64,000 nucleotides of DNA from Holacanthus passer (taxonomy: Eukaryota > Chordata > Actinopteri > Pomacanthidae), in the NCBI GenBank assembly GCA_025331565.1, contig JAFREQ010000027.1, positions 930,001-994,000 of the forward strand, given 5' to 3'. Positions 38,494 to 51,379 of this stretch are shown one piece after another. Every line of letters starts with the position of its first letter. Within the stretch, counting starts at the first letter, position 1. Made by a program: the position numbers and the translations under genes. Below the pieces are notes generated by a model. The model ran no database searches, had not been told where the DNA came from, and worked only from the letters and a program-made list of their open reading frames with translations.

Positions 38494-39039
38494 AAGGTCT
38501 TAAATATGCACAGGATGGTTGCATATATGATACTGAGCCAAAAGTCTGAGGCTAAATCTACCAGTTGATGATCAATGTGAAACTTGGAAATAAGGACAAA
38601 GGATTGCTTTTGCATTGCAGCGTAGATCAAGTTAGTACAAGTGTGATGAGGAAAAATGCAAGATCAGACTTCTTGTTAAAATAAAGCATTTACCTGCTTA
38701 GCTTTCACATAGATTTATACTTTTTTGTGTGTTTCACTTTTAACATTACAAGTGCGAAGGCTTCTCGCACTAGGACTAATCATTGTGCTTAGTGCATGAT
38801 ATCAAGTTTGGCTGAAGATGCTGGGATGTAATTCAGATCACATAGAGCAGGACAGATGTCAAACATTAGCCTTACTCTGGAGAAATACTACAAAATGGAT
38901 GTCATTACTACAGCCCCATTCGCACTGCTTCAACATGCAGACTAAGCCTCGTTAGGGATGTGTAGCTGGGTTTAGCCAGATAATCTTAAAGTGGGTTTTA
39001 GAAATATAGAGGAAAATCAATAGTATCACAGCAAAATGG

Positions 39040-39590
39040 GAGCGACTGCGTTTTACATTCATTGCCTTTCTCTCGTCTGAGATGATATTAGACGAATCCA
39101 TCAAATGAGAGGATTTATGGAATGAAAATCAGCCTTGGCCGCGAGCAGAGTCACCCAAGACGGCAGCAGGGGGAGGTCATGGGTTGAGGTGCGCACACAC
39201 ACTTACCCTTATACACACACACACGTGAGTCTTTAACACCAATTCCATCACAGTTTGACCCTCAGCCTGCCTTATCTATTAAAGGGCGTTTCCCGTGAGG
39301 AGTCCTGCAGGAGGTCAAGGATATCACCGCCTGCAATCTCCCAGGACAGAAATGATACAATTTCAGTTAACTGTCTCCGGCCAATAATGACAGCGCCATG
39401 CCTTTAAAATTCTGAATCATGTGTGTCTGGTGTAATACGGCTCTTCATCCTTTCAACGGCGGTCACGGCAGCCTGACACTGGCACTGTGAGGCAGGATGA
39501 TTCACTAGAAACGTGACCCCCCCATCCCCCGTGGTGATTACACGCCTGCTTCTAATAGGGTGAGGTGGATATTGATGGAGGTCACACAGT
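39040..39590. promoter_or_regulatory. Candidate regulatory element
   Basis: This is non-repetitive sequence with higher GC than its surroundings. It holds several ordered blocks: CATCAAATGAGAGGATTTATGG, CGTTTCCCGTGAGGAGTCC, CTCCGGCCAATAATGACAGC and GGCGGTCACGGCAGCC. A short (CA)n sits at 39193-39224. No ORF. This style suggests constrained non-coding DNA, which I cannot prove here. Confidence 0.25.
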
Positions 39591-40270
39591 AAATACGGTA
39601 AAGTGGTTTGGTACAGTAAGAACCTAAAGGGGGAAAAAAAGACACTAAATGGAAGTGAGACTGCTCAACCTGCTTGTTCGTTTGTGGGCAGGTTTTAAAT
39701 CAACCTAGAGGGAATCAGCATCCGGCCAATACAGATAAACACAGGCAGCGTCACATAAAGGGCTTATATATAGAGTTCCAGGCTTTCATAGGTCAGCTGA
39801 TTACAGAATGTCTTTCATGACCATGCATTTCATTTAATGGCAATACTCTTTTTATTTCTGTATTAGAGTCTGCAGATAAAGCACAAATGGGGAAACTTGG
39901 AAAGTGAAATGTTTGACCCACGACTTCCTGTTCATAAATGGACTTTTGATGTTCCACAAAAAACATTTCTGTTTATAACATCACCAATGACAACACATTT
40001 ATTTGTGTACATAGGCCCTAAACATATCCAGTGAACTTGTTTATTTACTCCTGCCTCTTCCTTCATTCTGCCTTTCTCACCTAAACCTCAAGTATTTTCT
40101 GCATTGTTGGATAAAGATGTCATCACGTCTCCTGTGATTATTTCCAATATTCTTCAGGCAGGCACCTGATGGCCAAACCAAACCAAAACTTCTACGTCTC
40201 AAGATAAATGTATTAAAAGGCCATTCGTGACTGATTTCAACAGGAAAAGGTAAAGCAAAAAATGGCCAAA

Positions 40271-40306
40271 TCATAAGATAAGATTTACCTTCATTCGTCC
40301 CAATTT
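40271..40306 (-). mobile_element. LINE/SINE 3' tail fragment, antisense
   Basis: ATCATAAGATAAGATTTACC followed by TTCATTCGTCCCAATT is the reverse complement of the tail AATTnnGGGACGAATnAAGG-AATCTTATCTTA seen at 18106 and 50737. Confidence 0.45.
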
Positions 40307-41429
40307 ACATTACGTTAAGGACAGTTTTATGTATTCTCCCCTCGTATCTGCTGCACATCTCATCTCACACATCCCCCATTTTAACAGGAAATTCAGTCAG
40401 TCATTCATAGGAACTCATACTGTAATGTCCTTTTTTCTGTAAATCTCTTTAAATGTAAGTGTTGTTTTCATACAGACTTAAAAAAAATGGAAATCTTAAC
40501 CAACTTCATACATGTCACCAGATGTCGCCACATTTTCTTTATGGTAACACATGTGGAAATCGAAAACAAAACATTAGCATCTCATGTTTACGCCTCCCAA
40601 ATCTCAAATGTGTTGTGCAGACCTGTGTGTCGAGCAAGCTGATTGGCTGATTTAACTCCTTGAACAAATCAGATGAAAGAGATGAAAACAAATGTATACA
40701 TACTCCATACAAGTATATTAAAAAAAACAATTAAGCAAACATGCCCTTGTGTTCTCATTTCTCATCATCAACCTTTATTTAAAAAAAACTGACAAAAGAT
40801 CCCAGATTCCAAGAAATACTAATCAGAAGCTTAGTTAAAAATGCAGACAAAAAGTTTAAAAAAAAAAAGTCTAATCAGAAACATATTAAAATCTTAGGAA
40901 TAAATAAAGCAATTAAAATTTTAAACAGATGAATCAACTGGGGTGAAATAAAATGAGATTAGAAGTTTTAATTTCCCAAAGAATACGAATGAGGTCAGCA
41001 TTCCAGCTTTACACACAACATGTCGAGGTTTGCAACGATTTCCAGTTCAACACTTTTTTCTTCAATTCCTCAACTACGGCAAGCAACTTAGGTCACTGTC
41101 GCAGAGAATACACCTGACAGTATTATTTCCCATCTACCTTTTTCCTCTGGGATTAGTGAATTTAACGTGAGTATTGAATTTAAAATCCCACACAACGCTT
41201 CTCATTACTGAGAAAAGGCGTCACATCACTGCAGAAGGTTACTACAGTGCCTGTAAACAAAAATACAGACACTGTAAAAAAAAACCAACTTGTTTGCTCA
41301 TTTGAATGAGACCCCCATCTGTTTGCTTCGCTTCCATCTTCGTGCCATGTGTGGCTGCGCTGGGAACAAAAACACCTCACAAACGGGGAGAAAAGAGCAT
41401 CTCAAGGTCGAGAGAAAAGCAGCCTATGC

Positions 41430-41745
41430 AGCTCCTCCTGCCACGAAAATATAACCCATAATCTCATTACCGGTGATGTAAAGCAGCGATGCATAGCAAG
41501 CATGCATACAACCTTGTAAACACATGCTCAGACATAAGCATAGACACGCATTCACCCCGGTCTCTGTGATTAATGTGACACCGTGGTCAGGTATTAATAA
41601 TGTTAGCTCGGACTCGCTTATTATCATTATAACGATCTCTGTTTGGTCACCAGGTTCTTGATCTAAGTGGTAAATTGCACATAATAGCGAAAGCAGGATA
41701 ATGAAACCAGTAATCATACACGAGGAAATTATACAGCGAGGAGCT
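41430..41745. promoter_or_regulatory. Candidate regulatory element
   Basis: Unique sequence with CATAATCTCATTACC, GATGCATAGCAAGCATGCAT, CTGTGATTAATGTGACACC, GGTATTAATAATGTTAGC and AGTAATCATACACG words, that is, many homeodomain and octamer-like cores. No repeat and no ORF with a domain. Confidence 0.3.
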
Positions 41746-42057
41746 CATCACAGCTCATAAATGGTGACTGAAGTGTTTGTGTTATTGTTCTCATTCAACC
41801 CCTGATTATTATGTGCATACTTGTAGATAGTTGCAAGCTTGTTCACTTTTACTAAGAGAATTATCTTTTATGATGCCAGTTCGAAAAAATAGAAGAGGAT
41901 GTACTTATGAGGTTTGGGTAGTGGAACAGTTTTCCTTTCATCTGTCAGCAGCCATTAAGCACCACCAGAACACTGACTAGCTAAACAAGGTTGGCTCTCA
42001 GTACTCCCTTCTCGCTCTATGCAAATTGGTCCCTTTGATGTTGAACCAACAGCACAA

Positions 42058-42122
42058 GGAAGGACAGAGTGAGGAAGGGAAGACGGGAGGAGGAGGGGGA
42101 GGAAGGGTAGGAGGAGGGGGGA
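42058..42122 (+). repeat. Polypurine, G-quadruplex-prone tract
   Basis: About 65 bases are almost all purine. From 42085 the G runs GGG, GGGGG, GGG and GGGGGG lie within 37 bases with loops of 5-8 nt, which loosely fits a G-quadruplex. Confidence 0.6.
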
Positions 42123-42649
42123 TGACGAGATGGGCTTGTTTTTAATCAGCAACTAGTTCTAATGAGGACCTGTGTCAGCAAAACAACACGGCCGTGCCGC
42201 CGACTGACCCAAGCTGAATTTCAAATATTATTCATAACTCGGGAATTTTATATAAATGGCTGCTAGACTTTGTTGTTGTTGCTGTTGTTATTCTTGCTGT
42301 AATGTTGTTTTGGGTTCTGGCTGGAAATCAGACAAGGGCCACAGTTCGGGGGGGGGGGCTTTAGAGGCAAAACAGGAAGCTTTTATTCTGTAAACCGTGG
42401 AATATTTTCAACAAACCTCAGAGCTTGTAATGAGATGACTTGAAACTTTTTGTTGGCAAAGTAACTAATCTGTGTTTTGTCTCGATGTAAGAAATGCTAT
42501 AAAACACGGCATCCTCGCAATTCTGAGTCTTGCTGCAGATAAAATTTTCCTCAATCAATTTTGTTTCTCCCTCGGTTCCTTCCTCCTTTTCAGGGTTATG
42601 CATTCTGTAAAAAAAAAACGCACTAAATGGAATCTATAAGGTTACTCAT

Positions 42650-42970
42650 GTATATTATTAAATGCTATTTCCATTAGGGAGCCATAATTGTGCTGGCGAG
42701 GGGGCAAATGACTGCATACAGACACGCACACACATACAGCGTCAGAATCTCTATCTCACATGTATATGCACTTGCACACACACTATCATCTCGCCCTATC
42801 AGGTAATAGTTTCCGGCAGTTTTTTTAATTAAAAGTCAGAGTGACTTGAATGAAAGCTGCTACTGTGGATGCAACTGATATACTGTCAGTTATTGCAATT
42901 TAATTGAAGAATTAATGAAAGGAGAACTCAATTTTCTCCTGGTTAAGTACTCTGCAGCTGCGGGAAAATG
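42650..42970. promoter_or_regulatory. Candidate regulatory element
   Basis: TATTAAATGCTATTTCCATTAG, GAGCCATAATTGTGCTGGCG, TTTTTTTAATTAAAAG and TGCAATTTAATTGAAGAATT, with a CACAC-rich middle. Repeated TAAT/ATTA cores in otherwise unique sequence. Conservation not testable here. Confidence 0.25.
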
Positions 42971-45466
42971 GTATGTATGCCACCCATACATATCGGTCGG
43001 CAGAGAGATGGATAAGGACGTGACAGGTACAGCAGAAAACAGCTGGAGAATAATGCGACGTTTCACCTGTTAAATTAAACAGACATGATGAATTGTGCAA
43101 CAATCAGGTGGTACTCGTGTCTACCAAACATGGCATATTATATTACACAGATACAGCCTGTTGGTACAGCACACTGACATCCTGAGATCAAAATGATATT
43201 TGCTTCAGTTTGATCTGAGTAAAATTCAGATCAAATGAATCTGTTCTGTTGTCACTGATCGTCTGAGAACAGCGTGCAGACGGTTCCACTCATCTCACGC
43301 TCATCTGCTTTTATGGAGGCACCCAATTAGATAAATGGACTGAATGAGTCTAAAACCAAATGAGAAAATATCTTATAAGTTCAATTATGGGCTGCTCCAG
43401 CTTACATGTCAACCGATTGGAGACATAAATGTATTCGTCATCCTCATCTTTATATGCAAAGCACAGAGCTGTTATATAATTGCACAGCAGAAGTCCTCTG
43501 AGGAAATAGTGTAATGTCTCTAATTAACATTATGATAAAAATTAAGCAAAATACTAATTAGCAAGATGCTACATGAACTTACAAAATGCTAATCAAACAA
43601 TCAAGTTCTGAGCCATCATTACATATAATGCATAACACACTTACTCAGCACAGTCAATGTAATCTTGGGTCCAAGTTCAACAGACAGACTGCAAGTCTGA
43701 AGATAATGAAGGCAATTTGGAGACATTACAAATGTTACAGGATGCCTGAGAGATTCAAAGAAAGCACAGGAAAATGGAGGAAGCGTATTCACAGAGACAG
43801 AAGTGGGCAGTTTAGAAAGATGCAGAACGGCCGCGATGTGAATGCAACACAATCCAACTGCAACAATATGGAAATGTTTCAAGGGACGGGAATGATTGAA
43901 CACAAAAAAACTTGATTGCATAGTGGATCTCAGAAAAAACCTGAATCACCATATAAAACTGAAATAAACTCACAGGTTAGCTCATTTAACCCCTGTTCAG
44001 TCAGACTCAAAAGTGACTCTCTCTCGACTGAAACTCACAGACATGTTCCAACTCCAGTGAGAGAGTTAGTTTTTCCTGTTCTTCCCAAACTGGCAAAAAG
44101 TGCAAAGTTTTCCCATGCATTGTTTTACTTATTCAAGTCTGAAGACCTTTGACCACTGTGATCGACATTTCCTCCATTTAGTTTGAAGTGATTTAACATA
44201 GTTCAATTGGAGTCGAAACAACTGTCCTGAGTGTGACGGATGATGGTCGCTCCGCCATGTCAGAGGTCAACCTTTCTCAAACTCCCCAAGCTGCTCTGAC
44301 GGGTGCCTCGTGAATCCTGAGTTGTGGTGGGCTCCAGCATGTTTTTTTGAAGTTCGCTTCACAATGAATGGCATCCTGTCATGTCTCCGGTGCTTGAGTC
44401 CATATTTATTCATAGCGGGTTTCGGCATCAGTCTGCATTTGCAGCCTGTGCGTCCTGTGGTGGGGAGCATTTTGTTGTAGCAGGTGAAGAAGGGCACTTG
44501 TTTTTGACATGTTTGTTTCCGAAGTTGCAGTAGACTTGTTGAAATTGTTGACTTCTGAATGTGAGGCACCTTATGAATCCAGAAGGAAACATTTATTACT
44601 TTTAATTCTACTTTCATTCATTTTAAAAATTATTCTCTTGTTTAATCAGATAACATGAGACTATTTGTTCCACTGTGGCCACCAACATCCCAAAAGCCTG
44701 ATCTGTTATTCATCATTTCCCACTGTTGCCCGTTCTTTTTCATTCAAACGTGCTCCTTCATCATGAGCATATTTGTCTGAATGTCACCACATTTTCTGCT
44801 CCCTGCTCTCACTGGGTAAAGCTGCATTATCACACATCTTTGGATCATAAACAGGAAACTGGAGGAAATCAGCAAGGACAGTTTTTTGGGCAAAACCAAT
44901 ATCTGTGTGTGGTTTGAAAAGTTGCTAAAAGCACACAACAGATCCACCAGGCTGCCAACAGTGTGCAGTCTTGATTCGGAGGATTAGGCACTGATGGTTC
45001 TAACAGTCCCAGTTTGGCTGTGCTCCCCCTGGCAGGTCGGACGCTTGTGTTTTCTGTTGGCTGGAGCTGTCGCAAAGTCAATCCAAAGCAGCTGCAGATT
45101 GTCTGTGGCATATCTGTGGGCAGGAAAGGACATCAAACATTACTGAGAGTTCATTTGCATCTGCTGAGAGGCTATTTGTGCTGCAGCTCGTTCCCTCGAT
45201 TAAAGGCAGTTTGTAAATCGGCAGAATCAAACATTTCACATCGTGTGATCGGGGCATCCCCGACGCCACTGAATATGGCACATTTGCAGTCAGAAGAACT
45301 TGGTCAAACAAAGGTGAATACTGCTTTCATCAACATTATTTTACGCCCCCATTGTTGTTTATTCCTTGTTCCTTTCTGCTCAGCTTGAAGACAAAGCAAC
45401 CAGTTGATTTACATTCCAGCTCTTCACCTGCGATCATCAGGTCTGATCTGAGTGAAATTCATATCT

Positions 45467-45749
45467 GTACATTATGGCTGAAATGAGGTTCCTGGCAGGA
45501 TGTCTGAGCTCGCGAATAGGGACAGATTGAGAAGCTTGTATGTACAGAGCACAACTGCTGCTACTTTGCATTGAAAGGAGCCGGTTGAGGTGGTTCAGGC
45601 ATATAATTAAGGCGGCCCCTGAATGCCTCCTTGTGGAGGTATGCCAGGCACGTCCAACTGGGAGAAGAAGCCAGGGTAGAGCCAGAACATGCTGGAGGGA
45701 TTATATATCCCATCTGGCCTAGATGTCTCAGGATGGATGGATGGATGGA
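45467..45749 (+). mobile_element. Rex3/RTE-type LINE 3' end
   Basis: The sequence follows the Rex3 3' part: GCTGAAATGAGGTTCCTGGC, then GGAGCCGGTTGAGGTGGTTC and GCACGTCCAACTGGGAGAAG. The frame from 45540 to 45722 keeps ARPTGRRSQGRART and WRDYISHLA, typical of the ORF C-terminus. It then stops and jumps directly to the (GGAT)n tail at 45731-45749, a hallmark of Rex3. The usual sequence between the WRDY block and the tail is missing, so the copy has an internal deletion and a 5' truncation. Confidence 0.8.
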
Positions 45750-48599
45750 GTAAATGCCCTGTTAATCTCCGTGCCCACAGATTCACAGGCATAGACTGGA
45801 CAACATTTGTGAAAAACCACGCCACAAAACAAAAGTACCATAAGTTGACCTTGATTATAAGACAAGCAACTTTTCCAAAACCTGTTTTTTTTGAAGACGA
45901 CATTTAAAGTGAAATACTTTTAGTATTGTTGGAAAAGTTTCCCTGAGATACCACATTATATTGTACTAGTCCAAAGACAAGATAATCCTCATCTTTGAGC
46001 TCTTTCTCGCTTAAAAGTGAGACATTAAAAACTTATATCCCACATTTGCATGGCTCGTCACACACTCCGACTCCGACGAGTCCTTAATGAGCAGTTTTTA
46101 GTCCGTCGTTTTGAGGTCCTCATCATTTGTGACTTCGGAAATTAAAGGCAACTTGACAGATGATTCAGCTCTATCTGTCTGCAGTGAAGATGCCAGGAGA
46201 TAATTTCCACTTATTGTTACTCGGCTTGACTTGCTGTGCGCCCCAGTGAGAGGAGAGGCGCGGTGGAGGGTGTGGCAGTGCCAATCCAGCAGTGCACTGC
46301 AATCTGAGTGCCAAGACCGAGTGCATCTCTCACAGTCTGCTCTCCGTCTGCAGGTATGTCCTCCATCTGAAGCCTCTGACTGGAGCGATGCCACAATTAC
46401 ACACAGCAGATCTGCTGGTTGCATTTTATGCAACCAGAACTGGACTGTTAGAAGATGCCCACAGAAACCTTTGCGTCTATCAGCACATCGAACTTGTCGT
46501 TTTGATAAATTCTTCTACAGTTTCTAATGCAGAGTTTTCATGAAACTTGAAACTCTGTATATTCCAGTCAGGTCTTGCTCGTGCATCGCTCCCTTCCCCC
46601 CAGTCCAAACTGGTCACAAAAATAGAGTCCAAACATTTAATTCCAGAGAGTTATCAACCCAGATCGATAACCTAAGAATAAGAATAACCTACTGATTTAA
46701 ACGAAGTCCAGTGTAACCAATTACAAGTTATTCTACCCACAAATTAAATTTTTTCCTCCCACCGGTTTCAAACAGCAGCCTCGGGCTCACAATCACATCT
46801 CCCTTCATGTTCAAACTGAACTGAGGCCAAACACAAGCTATCAGCCATCAGCTCAGCCACTGATGAAGGCTTCACTTGCAGTGCCATGTTTGAACACAGA
46901 GCCCAGAGACACAAGCTGCCAAAATTAAAACTCCATTGTGGCTGAAGTAATGGGAGAGATGAAATTGGCACTTTTTCCACTAAACCACCAAGTTGACAGG
47001 TCATGAACACACCCACTTCCCCTCCTCCCTCTCTCCTATGAATCATATAAGCACCGTCTTTTTTGTGTAGCTCGTAAACACTTCCTTCTGATTTGCATCA
47101 CTTTCACCTCACAGGACTCACATGTACTGAATATTACAAAGTACATGTGCGAATTTCATATTATTGATGGCGAATTTGCATATTGATGATAGGTTTGTAG
47201 TTGGAGATGAAATTGGACCAACAATTTGATATTATCAGGACGCTCAACTCGCTTTAGTTATCATACAAAAAAAACCTGGGAATAAAAAGAATAAACCTCT
47301 TTCTTTTTGTCTTGCATCCAAAATGTCTCTTTGTAGCTTACATCCAAAACTCCAGGCGTCCGCATCCAATGAAGGCACGACCTTTTGAACCCTGTATTAT
47401 CTTAATATTATTATTCATGCATTAGAGTAAATGTGCTTTGAGATGCTGGGAGCCCGGCGCAATATTATCTCCAACAACAATGCCTATAATGCTGCTGTCC
47501 AGAGGGAGATGTGATCAGAAAATAACATCAAAATGTCTCATGGAAATGTAAATGTGGGCAACACAAAAGAGAAGCAAAAAAGAACTGACAGAGAGAGGAA
47601 GCAAAGCAGAAACAGTCGGTCCTGCGTGTTAATAAAAACAGCTTTGTCATGACATATAGTCTCTTTGTCACTTTGTCATTTTGTCTGTTTCTTGAGGGAC
47701 GTTGGTCCAAAGAATAGTCCACACAGAACATCATTACCCTCAGTGCAAAAAAAGTTTCTAATTTCTCAACTAAAAAAAAAGCATGCATATCAAACAAGAC
47801 AAACTTTTGCTGACATCCAGAACAGCAGAGAGCCGCCATGTTGTACTTTTAGATCATTCAGCAGTGCTTTGAATCCACATGAATAACAGTGGTCAATATT
47901 CAAAACAAGAGCACCCCCACCTTCCCTTCCTCTCCCACAGGCTCGGCCTCTGATGTGCCATTGACAGGTTCGTTAATTGGCTAGTTAGAATAGCGACTCG
48001 CTGGCCTCTGCTTAGTGCTGAGCAGAGCTCCACCAGAAGTTATGCAGCAGAAACCTGTCTGTTTAAATGGAGACTTCAACATAAGAAATTGAAGCAAACG
48101 ACCAGTGAGGTGCACGGTGTGAGTAAAGGGCAGGGTCATAAAAAAGGGGTGATGTTGGTTCAGTTAAATTTGCACTACAGTCACTTGCACTAACCAGAGA
48201 GTCAACAGGGGTGACCTGTGGTGGGACTCTGAGCAAAAATTCACACAATTAATAACTAACTTATTTTACAAAGCAAACTATGATGCAAACTATATAAGTC
48301 ACAACTATATAAAGAGAAATATTGTACTATTTGCCTTCATTAGACAGCAGCATTATAGTTACTTAGCAGTGGTGGCTGAGGCCAAATCTGGAAAAATGTA
48401 CCCCCTCCCCACCATCCTTTACAAAAACAAATATAAATTAATTAATAAATAATTATAGTGCATTTCATTAAAATCTAAAACTATTGCACACAACAGCAGG
48501 TGGAGCTGCAGCGACTTTCAGTAAAAACTCTCACTACCCTCAATCACATGCAGTGCCTGAAAATCTACTGCATCGACAATCATCTCTGTAACTTTAACT
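45750..48599. other. Non-coding stretch, no gene seen
   Basis: ORFs near 46098-46543 overlap on both strands and have no known domain. A unique stretch at about 47390-47520 (TATTATCTTAATATTATTATTC, GGCGCAATATTATC) may be regulatory. Nothing else is assigned. Confidence 0.5.
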
Positions 48600-48850
48600 C
48601 TCTGTAAAGATTCTGTATACAAAATATATAATGAGCTTATAAAATGTTATTGAATAAATATTAAAATGTCTCAATACTTAATCCAATAATGAAATAATAT
48701 AATACTGGCAGTGGTCAGTTTACTACTTTATAAATACTTTCACATATTGATTATACGTCAGTATGTTAACATAAACATATGAATGCAGGTCTTTTACTTG
48801 TAATGGAGTATTATTACATTGTGGTACATTCATTTACTTAAGTAAATGAA
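48600..48850 (-). mobile_element. TACTTAAGTA-type fish DNA element, decayed copy 2
   Basis: AATGAGCTTATAAAATGTTATTG, GAATGCAGGTCTTTTACTTG, TAATGGAGTATTATTACATTG and TGGTACATTCATTTACTTAAG match, in order, one end of the same abundant fish element seen at 29105-29372, but reversed. The last 22 bases (48829-48850, centre CTTAAG) are a perfect palindrome. The opposite end is uncertain and may reach back to about 48255. Confidence 0.6.
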
Positions 48851-49544
48851 GGGAGCCAGCTTTACACTTCTGCGGTGCTTTGATAAACAAACACAGCTTC
48901 ATTTTGTGATGTTGGCATTTGTGACGCTCAGCAACAGGTGCGTTTCTCCAAATTAATTACGAGCTGGCCGTGATAGCACATTAATTAGCGTTAATTAGAC
49001 CACACACATTTTACTGTTAAAGCATAGCTGTGGGCCGGCTTAATGTTAAACAGCTGGGTGACATCTCTAAATTTCCATTCGCTCTGCCTTAAATACTCAC
49101 AAACACATGCAGTATAAATACTCACCACAAAATGCCGGCCTCCTTACGACATTCATTAGTGGCTTGTTGCTGTGTTGAATTGATTTGCTGAACATGTTCT
49201 AACCTGCAGCCATTTTCTGCTGTTCAGCCAAACTTCAATAAAGAATCAACAGCTGTCTGTTCTGTAATGGTTTTGATAGATAATTGTTGTATAACCTTTA
49301 TTGCTAAAAATCATGTCATCACAAATCAAAAAACTGAAATCCCTACAAAATTTATTTTAGTTTGGCCTAAAGTTTGAAATTTGCCATCCTACTGTAACCT
49401 TCTTTAAACCAGCTGATTTTTGTAAGGCTGAACAATAGACCTGGCTTTTCCTTTATCGAGTCGACCTGCGACATGTCATACCTTTGTAAGTCAAGGGCAA
49501 CTCATGATCACATTGCAGCTGTTAACTCTTTTCCATCCCAGTCA

Positions 49545-49547
<3 letters not shown>
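48851..49547. other. Non-coding stretch holding a homeodomain-site cluster
   Basis: It holds the element at 48920-49100 and otherwise unassigned AT-rich DNA. Confidence 0.5.
48920..49100. promoter_or_regulatory. Candidate enhancer with three TAATTA sites
   Basis: TAATTA occurs at 48954-48959, 48982-48987 and 48992-48997, so three homeodomain cores fall within 44 bases. Unique sequence surrounds them, with CAACAGGTG (E-box), GAGCTGGCCGTGATAGC and AACAGCTGGGTGACA. This density is typical of constrained developmental enhancers. Enhancer activity is inference. Confidence 0.4.

Positions 49548-49584
<37 letters not shown>
49548..49584 (+). repeat. (GT)n microsatellite
   Basis: About 18 pure GT units. 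Confidence 0.95.
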
Positions 49585-49585
<1 letters not shown>

Positions 49586-50257
49586 TTTGTATGTACTGTA
49601 GCCCCTGAATTCTCTCCTCATCCCGTTTCGGTTCATGTTGCACTTCACGCCATGGCAGTTGTAACGACCACTTATCCTTCCCAAAGTCATCGATGTTATG
49701 AGTCAGCAAACCAATGTCACCGTGGAGGAGAGAGGGAGCGACTGCAACGAGGGCGTGATGGCTGTTTGTTTTTTTTTTGTTTTTTTTTTTTAAAGCATGA
49801 CGGGCGTGTGCAAGGGCAAGCTGCAGGGGTGGTAAAGTGTAAGGTAAGCATGTCAATATTTGTCACGTGTGCACGACCATGTTGGCCCTGCTGACATTGA
49901 GCGTTTTGCATCCTTGATTTTTGTGTCCATCCGAGGGCACAGAGGGGCTTCAGCGTCAGGTAAAAATCACATATTTCAAAAGGGGATCACAACCTTTCTG
50001 TTGATTTTTTTACAACCTCAGATACAACAAGAGAAGTGGCCGTTTGTTTTCTACGTGTTTGTATTCTGCATTACAAAAAGCAGCACAATTCACCACATGA
50101 ATGAATAATTTGCGCTCATTTCAGAGCTGTGTTTGAGAATAGGTTGAGCCAAATAAACTGGCTAATGTATTCAAACAAATTCTCAGCGCAAGATATCTCA
50201 CGGCTCCAGGGCTCTGGCACAGGACTTGCTATGGATCTACTTCTGACAGGATGCCCT

Positions 50258-50270
50258 TGTGTGTGTGTGT

Positions 50271-50301
<31 letters not shown>
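50258..50301 (+). repeat. (GT)n microsatellite
   Basis: About 21 GT units with one C interruption after the eighth. Confidence 0.95.
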
Positions 50302-50736
50302 GGCATGCATGTGCATACAATGGGCCAAAGTGAAAACCAGAACAGATAGAAACTTGGCTTCAGTTTTGTGCCCTGGTGTGCTGGACTCAGAGGTCTTTGA
50401 AGAGCTTTTATCTCAGCCGATCAAAGCGGGTTATAGCTATAGTTTCCCGTCAAGGACACTTGTAACAGAACATCTAGATTCTAACATTTACCACTAACGT
50501 TGCTGTTGTGCTGCCCTGAAGTCTCACATGCGGCTTCACATGCATAAAAATATCATGGAAAAGGAATTTTGAAGCATAACTTCAAACATACATATATTTC
50601 AAAAAAGACTGTATCTGGTGCCTGGTTCTTATTGAACATGCCCTGTCTGCCGTCATGTACAGTGACAGTGATGATGGGTTGCAAAGAGTCCAGGCCAGGT
50701 TCTTCTGAGAGGAAACTGATGTAAGAGGAGTCCCAT

Positions 50737-50774
50737 GAATTTCCCCACAGTGGGACGAATAAAGGTTTATCTGG
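50737..50774 (+). mobile_element. LINE/SINE 3' tail fragment
   Basis: GAATTTCCCCACAGTGGGAC followed by GAATAAAGGTTTATCTGG is the clearest copy of the tail found at 18106. The preceding text (GGGTTGCAAAGAGTCCAGG) may belong to the same element. Confidence 0.55.
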
Positions 50775-51379
50775 TGATGTAATACTCAAATATGAAATAT
50801 AAAGTGCAGTGTAAACATGGTCAACAACATTTAGGCAGCTTCCTTTCCATTAAGTGTCTATGTTTATGCAACTAGCCAGCAAACTGATGTGAAAAACCTC
50901 AAATTTTATTTTCACTTGAACAACTTTCATTCAAACTATCTGAAGTGCAAGGAGAAAGCATGAGTAACATCTGTGAACCGTGTTGCTGACAGTCACCTAA
51001 TGTAAAAATGTGTTAACTCTGTTCACACAATGACGTGTGCAAATGGCTTCTTTACATTTCTTCAGAATTATAAATTATAAACACGTAGTAGCAGACAAAG
51101 CTCTCCTCAGTGTGACCAGTTAAATATAACACACGCCTGCTTCACCGTCCTCACGCACACACTGCATCTATTCACTTAATTGGCCGTCGTCCCTGTGGTG
51201 TCCCTGCTCCTTCCCTGACCGAGGCCGACGTTCCTGTGTGCTCCGGATTAAATGTGCCCAAAGTGAAGGCTTGCAGGTCATCAGGCGTGGAGACTTTGAA
51301 CTCGGGGCTGAGAGATTTCCTGCAAACTCCTGACTGTGGTTCAGGAAGCCAAGGCTGCTTTGCTTCGCTCATGTTAACT

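Larger units (their letters stand above)
36621..45466. other. Repeat-poor non-coding block
   Basis: This is the longest stretch with few recognisable repeats. It contains several regulatory-looking segments listed separately, a polypurine G-rich tract at 42058-42122, a LINE/SINE tail at 40271-40306 and a repeated TCAGCTGTCA motif at 38461-38493. Small ORFs such as 43586-43915 have no known domain. Confidence 0.5.

Noticed and set aside
43586..43915. 109-codon ORF with many charged residues
   Set aside because: No motif recognised, and a 100-codon minus-strand ORF overlaps it. Expected by chance in 64 kb.
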